Source of the DNA: Streptosporangiaceae bacterium
GTDB taxonomy: Bacteria > Actinomycetota > Actinomycetes > Streptosporangiales > Streptosporangiaceae
DNA: 5,395 nt
Direction of reading: 5' to 3'
NCBI GenBank assembly: GCA_030043395.1
Contig: JASHXW010000177.1
Coordinates: 1 to 5,395, forward strand
The position numbers and the translations under genes are program-made. Below, one piece after another: positions 1 through 5,395 of this stretch. Numbering within the stretch: the stretch's first letter is position 1; every line of letters begins with the position of its first letter. The notes under the pieces were generated by a model. The model was not told the origin of the DNA. It saw nothing but the letters and a program-made list of their open reading frames with translations, and searched no databases.

Positions 1-2325
1 CGGCAGGTCTGGGCCAAGGACTTCTGGACCAAGGAGGTCTACCTAGGCGTGCGGCTCGGCCAGCGCGGAGTTCGCGCTCAGCTCGCCGGCGGCATGCTGA
101 CACAGTTCGGCGGCGTGTTCCGGGCAGGGGAGCAGCTATTCGGGCTTGAGGAAGACGCCATCGTCGCCGGCGAGATCGCGCGGTGGACCGAGCAGGCCGA
201 CCGGATCGGCCGGGCACTCGCCGCCAGCTCGCTAGCAGCCAAGCACGCCAGGGCGGACGAGGTCGCGTGGCTATTCCGGCACGCGCTGACCGGCGGCCTT
301 GGTGACCCGCCGCCATCCGCGGTCAAGCGCCGCACGTGGGGCCAGGGCGAGATCGAGGCCCTCGTCGAAGGCGAGATTCACAACGGGCGAAGCGTCTTGC
401 GGATGGTTCACCCAGCAGGTGAGTCATACGCGGCGTTCCTGTCCTTCACGAGGTTCCCCGACGTCATGTACTTCCCCGACGGCGAGCCGTGGCTGCACTA
501 TGCGGACGCGCTGCCGTTCCCGGTCGAGGCCAGCCTGCGAATGAAGCTGATCCCGCCGGCCAAGGCGAGCAAGGACGTCAGCCGCCGGCTTGCGCATGCC
601 AGGGACATGGACGCCCACATCCGCGAGGCGGGCGCAGACCTGCCGATCGCGCTCGCCGAGCAGATCGAGGCGGCCAGGCTGCTTGAGCACGGCATCACGA
701 AGGAGCGATTGCCGTTCGTCTACGGCTGGCACCGGCTCGCCGTCACAGCACCGACCAGGGAGATGTGCCTGCGTCGCGCCGAGGCCGTGACCGAGCATTA
801 CCGCGACATCGGTATCGACGTGGTGAACTCGACGGGGGATCAGTTCTCCCTGCTGAACGAGTCGCTGCCGGGGGAGAAGGTTAGGCTGGCCTCGTATCTG
901 CAGCGCCAGCCGCTCTACACGATCGCCGGCGGCATGCCGACCGCGACGGTGGACCTCGGTGACCGGGTAGTCGACGACGCTGGCTGGATCGGGCCGTATA
1001 TCGGCGAGACCATCGGGCGAGCTCGGTCGGTCGTCCATTTCGACCCGCTGCTCGCGGCGGCGCGCAACCGGCCGACCGCGATAGCGATCACCGGCGAGCC
1101 AGGCGGCGGCAAGACCACCTTGGCCTTGCTGCTGATACTCCAGCTCGCGCTGCGCGGGGTGACTGTCGCGGTGATCGACCCCAAGGGTGACGCTGAGTCG
1201 CTCGTGCGACTGCTGAAGCACCGCGGCCGCAAGGCAAGGGTCTTGCCGCTTGGCACCGCCGCGGCTGGCTTGCTCGACCCGTTCTCGTTCGCCGACGACC
1301 TTGCCGAGCGCAGGACAATGGCCGCCGAGACGCTGCGGCTGCTGCTTCCTGGCATGAGCGAGGAGCGCGAGAGCGCGATGATCCAGGCGGTCGGCGCGGT
1401 CGCGGCAACCGAACGGCCCAGTCTCGGCCAGGTGGTCGAGCACCTCGAGGCTGCGGACGACGCGGCCTCGAAGAATCTCGGCGCGGTGCTGCGGTCGATG
1501 TCGGAGATGCGCCTGGCCAGGCTCTGCTTCGCGCCGTCCGGCGGAGACCGAATCGACGCGGCGGGCTGGACGACCGTGTTTACCCTTGCCGGGCTGACTC
1601 TTCCCGAGGCTGGCCTCAAGCGCGACGACTACTCCTACGAGCAGCGCCTGTCGGTCGCGCTGCTCTACCTCGTGTCCCAGTTCGCGCGCCGCCTGCTCAA
1701 CGGAATGGACCGGCGTATCCCGAAGGCGATCGTGCTTGACGAGGCGTGGGCAGTGACGTCCACACCGCAAGGGGCCAAGCTGATCCCCGAAGTGTCGAGG
1801 ATGGGCCGGTCGCGGAACACGGCCCTGATCCTGGTATCCCAGAACGCCGGCGACCTACTCAACGAGCAGGTGACGAACTGCATCTCGTCGGTGTTCGCCT
1901 TCCGCTCGACCGAGCGGGCCGAGGTGGCCAGCGTCATGTCGCTGCTCGGGGTGGACCCCTCCGAGGAGCATCAGGCAGTGCTGCGCAGCCTCGGCAACGG
2001 AGAGTGCGTTTTCCGCGACCTGGACAGTCGTGCCGGGCGGATCGCGATTGACCTGATGTCCGATGACCTGCGCCGCTGGCTGGATACCAATCCGACCAGA
2101 GCCACGAGCGAACAGGTTCCGGTCAGGGCCCAAGATGTGGACGCAAGCGAGCCAGCGGGACATGATCCCGAGCCCGGCGGTGGCGAGCTTACGGACGCTC
2201 AACCCGACAGTGCCGGACGTGGCGGTGCGGAGGCGGAACAGGTGCACGGCAACGGCGCCGGCGCGCGCGCGGGACAAGCCGCACCAGGCCGACCGCCGAG
2301 GCCGGCCAGATTGCCAGGGCCATAG
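1..2325 (+). CDS. VirB4/TraC/TcpF-like conjugation ATPase (5' end outside window)
   Basis: P-loop ATPase of the VirB4 family, expected on the cytoplasmic face of the membrane, where it powers assembly of and transport through a type IV secretion channel. The frame is open from base 1 and reads RQVWAKDFWTKEVYLGVRLG, continuous with what follows. The GTG at 49 therefore falls inside this conserved-looking stretch and is probably not the start. Counting base 1 as codon 1, 774 residues are visible. The N-terminal part (to about residue 330) resembles the VirB4 N-terminal domain. Walker A GEPGGGKTT is at 365-373 (Lys371), Walker B IVLDEAW has Asp580/Glu581, and a motif LVSQ ends at Gln614, followed by FAFRS with Arg635. 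Residues from about 701 form a Gly/Pro/Ala-rich, probably disordered tail ending at TAG 2323-2325. Neighbouring VirB6-like and VirB8-like genes support a conjugation role. An FtsK/TraB-type DNA translocase is a less likely alternative, given the N-terminal domain and neighbours. No in-frame TTA codon was seen. Family assignment is confident; exact subfamily is not. Confidence 0.92.
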   Translation, partial: RQVWAKDFWTKEVYLGVRLGQRGVRAQLAGGMLTQFGGVFRAGEQLFGLEEDAIVAGEIARWTEQADRIGRALAASSLAAKHARADEVAWLFRHALTGGLGDPPPSAVKRRTWGQGEIEALVEGEIHNGRSVLRMVHPAGESYAAFLSFTRFPDVMYFPDGEPWLHYADALPFPVEASLRMKLIPPAKASKDVSRRLAHARDMDAHIREAGADLPIALAEQIEAARLLEHGITKERLPFVYGWHRLAVTAPTREMCLRRAEAVTEHYRDIGIDVVNSTGDQFSLLNESLPGEKVRLASYLQRQPLYTIAGGMPTATVDLGDRVVDDAGWIGPYIGETIGRARSVVHFDPLLAAARNRPTAIAITGEPGGGKTTLALLLILQLALRGVTVAVIDPKGDAESLVRLLKHRGRKARVLPLGTAAAGLLDPFSFADDLAERRTMAAETLRLLLPGMSEERESAMIQAVGAVAATERPSLGQVVEHLEAADDAASKNLGAVLRSMSEMRLARLCFAPSGGDRIDAAGWTTVFTLAGLTLPEAGLKRDDYSYEQRLSVALLYLVSQFARRLLNGMDRRIPKAIVLDEAWAVTSTPQGAKLIPEVSRMGRSRNTALILVSQNAGDLLNEQVTNCISSVFAFRSTERAEVASVMSLLGVDPSEEHQAVLRSLGNGECVFRDLDSRAGRIAIDLMSDDLRRWLDTNPTRATSEQVPVRAQDVDASEPAGHDPEPGGGELTDAQPDSAGRGGAEAEQVHGNGAGARAGQAAPGRPPRPARLPGP
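2101..2322 (+). other. Low-complexity C-terminal tail of the VirB4-like ATPase
   Basis: This segment encodes the last 74 residues of the ATPase. It begins just after the WLDTNPTR sequence that closes the folded ATPase domain and is rich in Gly, Ala, Pro, Glu and Asp, moving from acidic (Asp/Glu) to basic (Arg/Pro) at the very end. No hydrophobic core pattern is visible, so it is predicted to be disordered. The frame remains open to the TAG, and the next gene has its own good ribosome binding site, so nothing suggests a frameshift. Confidence 0.6.
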
Positions 2326-2345
2326 CGACGCGTCTGCCACCCCTC

Positions 2346-2352
2346 GGAGGAG
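2346..2352 (+). promoter_or_regulatory. Ribosome binding site for the VirB6-like gene
   Basis: GGAGGAG, complementary to the 16S rRNA 3' end, lies 8 bases before the ATG at 2361. It supports that start over any alternative. The whole gap between the two genes is 35 bases. It shows no clear promoter and no hairpin followed by a T-run, so read-through transcription from the ATPase gene is expected. Confidence 0.8.
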
Positions 2353-2360
2353 CCCCCCTT

Positions 2361-4859
2361 ATGCTCAGATCCCGCAGGTTGCCACGCAAGGCCGCCATCG
2401 TGCTGGTCTTGCTGGCAGTGCTGATCGGGCTGCCGCACGGCGCCGCGCCCAGCCGGCATGGCGCGCCCGCCACAACGGCCCGCTCAAGCCGGGCTGTGAC
2501 GGCGCGTACGCTCTCGGCGGTCAGGTTCGACGGCACAGCTCAGCCGGGCAGAACCGGGCTGCCAGACCGCAGCCCGTGCTCAGTTCCGGGCATCGGTGAC
2601 ATCGGCGGGCTGCTTGGCTTCTGCTCACTTGGCTCGTCCGGCCTGGTGGGTGGCCTGAACAACCTCTGCAACCCGGGGACCCCCGAACCGGAGTCCGCAT
2701 CATCTGGCATCGACTCCCTGATCAGCCCGCCCGAGTCTGCCGGTCCCCGGATCAACACGGCCTACAACCAGTACGGGATGTCGGGGCAGTTCTGGGCCGC
2801 CACCAACATGCAGTGCTCGGACATGACGTCGCTGATCGGCAACGACGTCGCCGGGATGATTTTCGATCTCGCAAAGTCGCTGGACCGCGTCACGATCACC
2901 GTGTACGAGTCAGCCGCGGGCAACGGGATCCTGAGCTGGCTGCAAGCAGTCACTGATCGCCTGGTCGGCAGCCTGGGCCACGCGATTTACTTCCCGTACG
3001 TCGCCGTGGTGGTCATCCTCGGGGCGATCTGGCTGGCCTGGCAGGGGCTCATCCGCAAGCGCGGCACCCGGACCATCGAGGGCACCTTGTGGATGCTGCT
3101 GGCTTGCGCCGCGGCAATCTGGCTGATCGGCCGGCCCGCCGACTTCACCGGGATCGGCACGGGTGTCTCCGACGGGATCAGCACGGCGCTGGACACCGCG
3201 TTCGCCCACCTGCCGACTCCCGGCCAGGCGAGTTGCGTCCCGGTCAAGAGCAACGATCCGCAGATCAGCGTGTCGAGCTTCGCCTACACATCTGGCCGGA
3301 CTGTCGTCGACCAGAACGCGAACGAGCTATGGACCGTCCTGGTCTGCAAGCCGTGGCTGGACGGCGAGTTCGGCACGACCGCTTTCACCGCGAACGGCAA
3401 GCCGACGGCGGCTGCCACGTTCGGGCGCCAGCTGCTCTGGGCGCAGGCGATCGCGGTGAACGAGCGGCCGACGACGGCGGTTGTCAACGCCAAGCAAGCC
3501 GCCTATCTCGGCATAGCGCAGACAATCAAGCTGGACGATCCTTCTGTTTACCCGCTGTTCCAGGGCAAGGAATGGACGACCCGGCTGGAGATCGCCTTCG
3601 CGGCCGTTCTGGCTGCCGTGGTCGCGGGCCTGCTCATCCTGCTGATATCCGTCACGCTGATCTTGCTCAAGCTCGGGTTCCTGCTACTGCTCATCGTCGG
3701 GCCGTTCTTCCTGCTGATCGGGACGCATCCCGGGTTCGGCCGCGTCGTCGCCATCCGCTGGTTCGAGATGCTGGTCGGCGTTCTGCTCAAGCAGGCAGCG
3801 GTCGCGCTGGCGCTCAGCGTGCTGCTGTACTGCTACGCCCTGATCATGGGAACCTCCGACGCGGTCCTGCCGTGGGCCCTGAAGATCCTGATGATCACGC
3901 TGGTTACCGTCGCGGTCGTCATTTACCGCAAGCCGTTCCAGCATTTGTTCACTGCGGTCGGCTATGGCGCGATCGGCGCGACCGACCGCGCCGAGTCCGA
4001 GGCGGGCCGGGCGGCGGCGACGGCCAGGGCGAACACGATGACCGCGGCGCTCGCCGTACCTGGCTTCGCCGCTTACCGCGCAGCCAGGTGGGCGCGCCGC
4101 AACCCGGCGCAGGCCGCGGGCCTCTCACTTGGCGCTGGGGCAGGCGGGACCGGAGCGGGATCCGATGGCGGCGGAAACGGGAGCGGAGGAGACTCCGGTG
4201 GCAGCGGCCCACTCGACCCGGCCAGCACCGCAGCCGGCGCAGGCGTAGCGGCCCGAGCCAGGGCCTGGCAGACATCCGGCAGCACGACATCAGCGAGCCA
4301 GGCACCACCGTTGCGCCTGCCACCAGGTCAGAGCTCGTCGAATGGCTGGACGAAGGGCGGATCAGCATCGGGGCCGTGGGCTGGTTCCGGCACCCGGCCA
4401 GGGAACGGCTCGGGTGCACCGCCGGTGCGGGTACCCCCGCGCGGTGGCAGCGCTTCCGGCGGGTCGTCCGGCACGCCGTTCTGGAGCGGGAGAGGCGGCC
4501 CGGCCCGCTCGTCCCGGCCGGCGCCGCCGCCGCGGCGCGACGCCAACGGCACCCAAGGCCAGTCGGCTCCGCCAGACACCCCCCGGGCCAGCCGGAACGG
4601 TAGTCCGGACCGAGGCACCCGGGACAGCGTCCCGGCTGACCGGGATCGCCCCGACCGCGGCCAGAAGCCCGCGCGCCCCTCGGCGCCGTCCCGCTCATCC
4701 CGGCAGGGCCGCAAGGGGCGGGCGTCCCGGCCGTCTCGCCCAGACCGCTCCGACCAGGGATCGTCCGGCGACGGCCCGTCGATGACCCCCTTCGGGCTCG
4801 GCGGTGGCGAGGAGCACACGGGCCCGTTCTGGAGCCGGCCTGGATGGCCGCGGAAGTAG
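2361..4859 (+). CDS. VirB6/TrbL-like polytopic T4SS membrane protein with long disordered tail
   Basis: Likely inner-membrane channel component of the conjugation apparatus (832 aa). The ATG at 2361 has a strong ribosome binding site and opens with MLRSRRLPRK then a hydrophobic stretch (about 11-29), a signal peptide or first membrane anchor. Residues 30-205 are predicted extracytoplasmic and contain Cys73, Cys88, Cys103 and Cys152. Membrane segments follow at about 211-231 and 241-256, with a positive RKRGTR loop between them. A second extracytoplasmic region (257-407) carries Cys292 and Cys329. A hydrophobic core (409-521) follows, containing a 46-residue run with one Lys (437), a THPGFGR loop, and two further helices ending in IYRK. 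From about 590 to 832 the protein is Gly/Ser-rich and then Pro/Arg/Asp-rich. Topology, size and position directly after a VirB4-like gene fit VirB6/TrbL proteins of actinobacterial conjugation systems. Sequence identity in this family is low, so the call rests on architecture and context. It could be under the same control as the ATPase gene. Confidence 0.82.
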   Translation: MLRSRRLPRKAAIVLVLLAVLIGLPHGAAPSRHGAPATTARSSRAVTARTLSAVRFDGTAQPGRTGLPDRSPCSVPGIGDIGGLLGFCSLGSSGLVGGLNNLCNPGTPEPESASSGIDSLISPPESAGPRINTAYNQYGMSGQFWAATNMQCSDMTSLIGNDVAGMIFDLAKSLDRVTITVYESAAGNGILSWLQAVTDRLVGSLGHAIYFPYVAVVVILGAIWLAWQGLIRKRGTRTIEGTLWMLLACAAAIWLIGRPADFTGIGTGVSDGISTALDTAFAHLPTPGQASCVPVKSNDPQISVSSFAYTSGRTVVDQNANELWTVLVCKPWLDGEFGTTAFTANGKPTAAATFGRQLLWAQAIAVNERPTTAVVNAKQAAYLGIAQTIKLDDPSVYPLFQGKEWTTRLEIAFAAVLAAVVAGLLILLISVTLILLKLGFLLLLIVGPFFLLIGTHPGFGRVVAIRWFEMLVGVLLKQAAVALALSVLLYCYALIMGTSDAVLPWALKILMITLVTVAVVIYRKPFQHLFTAVGYGAIGATDRAESEAGRAAATARANTMTAALAVPGFAAYRAARWARRNPAQAAGLSLGAGAGGTGAGSDGGGNGSGGDSGGSGPLDPASTAAGAGVAARARAWQTSGSTTSASQAPPLRLPPGQSSSNGWTKGGSASGPWAGSGTRPGNGSGAPPVRVPPRGGSASGGSSGTPFWSGRGGPARSSRPAPPPRRDANGTQGQSAPPDTPRASRNGSPDRGTRDSVPADRDRPDRGQKPARPSAPSRSSRQGRKGRASRPSRPDRSDQGSSGDGPSMTPFGLGGGEEHTGPFWSRPGWPRK
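2391..2447 (+). other. Predicted signal peptide or N-terminal anchor of the VirB6-like protein
   Basis: Codons 11-29 encode a 19-residue stretch made almost entirely of Ala, Ile, Val, Leu and Gly, preceded by five positive residues in the first ten (R3, R5, R6, R9, K10). This is the classic arrangement for a Sec signal. A GAA sequence near residues 27-29 could be a cleavage site, but an uncleaved anchor cannot be excluded. Confidence 0.65.
3585..3923 (+). other. Hydrophobic membrane core of the VirB6-like protein
   Basis: Codons 409-521 encode the most hydrophobic part of the protein. They give one 46-residue run (409-454) interrupted only by Lys437, a short polar loop containing HPGFGR, a helix at about 470-496, the loop TSDAVLP, and a last helix ending at IYRKPFQ. 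This is the part most comparable with the conserved core of VirB6/TrbL proteins. The number of complete membrane crossings in the first run is unclear. Confidence 0.65.
4476..4487 (+). repeat. First copy of a 12-base direct repeat encoding PFWS
   Basis: CCGTTCTGGAGC encodes Pro-Phe-Trp-Ser at residues 706-709 of the VirB6-like protein. The identical 12 bases recur at 4824-4835 in the same frame. In both places an Arg follows within two residues. Confidence 0.7.
4824..4835 (+). repeat. Second copy of the 12-base direct repeat encoding PFWS
   Basis: Identical to 4476-4487 and encoding PFWS at residues 822-825, eleven residues from the C-terminus of the VirB6-like protein, within GPFWSRPGWPRK. 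The very end of a protein is a common place for a short docking motif. A function is not shown by the sequence. Confidence 0.7.
4852..4856 (+). promoter_or_regulatory. Probable weak ribosome binding site for the VirB8-like gene
   Basis: GGAAG lies 12 bases before the ATG at 4869 and inside the last codons of the preceding gene. The match is moderate and the spacing slightly long, so translation of the third gene may depend on ribosomes finishing the second gene (translational coupling). Confidence 0.45.
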
Positions 4860-4868
4860 CTGATCGCG

Positions 4869-5395
4869 ATGGAACTCTCCAAGCTTGGCAGGATCGTCAC
4901 TTTCGCCGCTGCCGTGCTGGTCCTAGCCGGACTAGGAGTGTTCCTGTTCCTGCCGCAGTCGTCGGCTGCGGGCAGCGGCCACCGGCACTCGCCAGCGCAT
5001 ACTGCGACCTCGCGCGCCAGCCAGCCTCCTCCGTCGTCCGGTGCGGCCAACATCTATCAGTGGCTGCCGTTCACGCAGTCCGGCCTCGCCAGCGCGGCCG
5101 CGGTCACGACCGCGTTCGGAAGGGACTACGGCACCTACACCTACAGCGAAAGCACATCCGCGTACCTGGCGCCGATGCAAGAGCTCGCCAGCAGCGAACT
5201 TCTCGGGGTGATCGGCCGCGCGTACTCGGCGCCCGGACTAGCTGCAACCAGGACCAGCACCAAGCAGGACGGCACCGCCTCGGCCACGATCCTGTCGATG
5301 CGGGCCTTCGGGGCATCGAGCATCACGTTCGTCGTGTCGATCACCGAGCGGATCACGCAGTCTAGCGGGCACAGCGAGCAGAGCACCGACTACGC
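4869..5395 (+). CDS. Candidate VirB8/TcpC-like bitopic T4SS protein (3' end outside window)
   Basis: The frame from ATG 4869 stays open for 175 codons to the window edge, so the C-terminus is missing. The protein begins MELSKLGR, followed by one hydrophobic segment (about 9-28) that reads better as an anchor than as a cleaved signal. A His/Ser/Pro-rich linker (about 30-60) comes next, then an extracytoplasmic domain starting at IYQWLPFTQSG. That domain has an amphipathic region AAAVTTAFGRDYGTYTYSES with Tyr/Ala/Leu spacing, followed by alternating polar and hydrophobic strands such as ITFVVSITERIT. Short cytoplasmic N-terminus, single anchor, linker and helix-then-strands order fit the NTF2-like fold of VirB8/TcpC proteins, which scaffold the channel. 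Position 9 bases after the VirB6-like gene supports this. Similarity is by pattern only; it could instead be a lineage-specific T4SS accessory protein. It is in the same frame as the preceding gene, but the TAG at 4857 separates them. No in-frame TTA codon was seen. Confidence 0.78.
   Translation, partial: MELSKLGRIVTFAAAVLVLAGLGVFLFLPQSSAAGSGHRHSPAHTATSRASQPPPSSGAANIYQWLPFTQSGLASAAAVTTAFGRDYGTYTYSESTSAYLAPMQELASSELLGVIGRAYSAPGLAATRTSTKQDGTASATILSMRAFGASSITFVVSITERITQSSGHSEQSTDY

Larger units (their letters stand above)
4128..4856 (+). other. Low-complexity Gly/Ser then Pro/Arg tail of the VirB6-like protein
   Basis: Codons 590-832 encode about 243 residues with no predicted fold. The first block (about 591-616) is nearly all Gly, Ser and Ala with a few Asp and Asn. 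The middle is Gly/Ser/Pro-rich. The last third has dense Arg/Asp/Pro repeats such as RDRPDRG and SRPSRPDRSD. Two copies of PFWS occur at 706-709 and 822-825. More codons here end in A than in the membrane core, which fits relaxed constraint on a disordered region. The Arg content suggests a cytoplasmic tail that could bind DNA or partner proteins (inference only). Confidence 0.7.

Noticed and set aside
915..1619. Minus-strand open frame of 234 codons
   Set aside because: It is Ser/Arg/Pro-rich shadow sequence antisense to the Walker A region, with no domain pattern.
424..1770. Long minus-strand open frame (448 codons) opposite the ATPase gene
   Set aside because: It is antisense to a gene with intact Walker motifs, its product is Arg/His/Gln-rich with no recognisable domain, and such shadows are common in GC-rich DNA.
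2327..2334. GACGCGTC palindrome in the gap between genes 1 and 2
   Set aside because: An 8-base palindrome is expected often by chance in GC-rich DNA; there is no second copy or promoter context to suggest an operator.
3089..4603. 504-codon plus-strand open frame overlapping the VirB6-like gene in another frame
   Set aside because: It lacks a ribosome binding site and membrane segments, is extremely Arg-rich, and cuts across the hydrophobic core encoded in the true frame. A short stretch near 4325-4425 looks protein-like, but the true frame stays open and continues into a typical tail, so I see no frameshift.
4328..5053. Minus-strand open frame of 241 codons spanning the end of the second gene and the start of the third
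   Set aside because: It is low-complexity and antisense to two better supported genes with their own starts and spacing.
4844..5365. Plus-strand open frame of 173 codons overlapping the third gene
   Set aside because: Its product is His/Arg/Gln-rich without an anchor or fold pattern. The frame starting at 4869 gives a clear membrane segment and domain.
1..5395. Possible TTA (bldA-type) codon control
   Set aside because: Every TTA I found within the three genes lies out of frame, so no leucine-TTA regulation is supported.

Overview
The window is GC-rich, with a strong G/C preference at third codon positions, clustered plus-strand genes and no long non-coding stretch. This points to a high-GC actinobacterium, in the broad Streptomyces/Frankia/Actinomadura sense; the genus cannot be fixed from this sequence. 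All three supported genes are on the + strand and look like consecutive members of one operon for a type IV secretion (conjugation-type) apparatus. This makes the window most likely an internal piece of an integrative conjugative element or conjugative plasmid.

Layout. (1) 1-2325: the 3' part of a VirB4/TraC/TcpF-like conjugation ATPase. The frame is already open at base 1, so the true start lies upstream of the window. Walker A, Walker B and the downstream SQ motif are intact, and a disordered tail of about 75 residues follows the ATPase domain. (2) 2326-2360: a 35-base gap holding a good ribosome binding site. (3) 2361-4859: a large VirB6/TrbL-like polytopic membrane protein of 832 aa. It has a signal-like N-terminus, cysteine-bearing extracytoplasmic regions, a hydrophobic core and a roughly 240-residue Gly/Ser then Pro/Arg tail. 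(4) 4869-5395: the 5' part of a single-pass membrane protein with a Ser/Pro linker and an extracytoplasmic domain resembling VirB8/TcpC. It runs off the right edge without a stop.

Working together (inference from the families): the ATPase would energise assembly and transport, the polytopic protein would form the inner-membrane channel, and the VirB8-like protein would form the scaffold on the outer face of the membrane. The spacings (35 and 9 bases) imply co-transcription. No relaxase, coupling protein, integrase, tRNA, rRNA, IS element, CRISPR array or convincing terminator is visible. The most unusual features are the long low-complexity tail of the VirB6-like protein, which carries a repeated PFWS motif encoded by identical 12-base sequences, and the third gene lying in the same reading frame as the second, separated by a single TAG and three codons.
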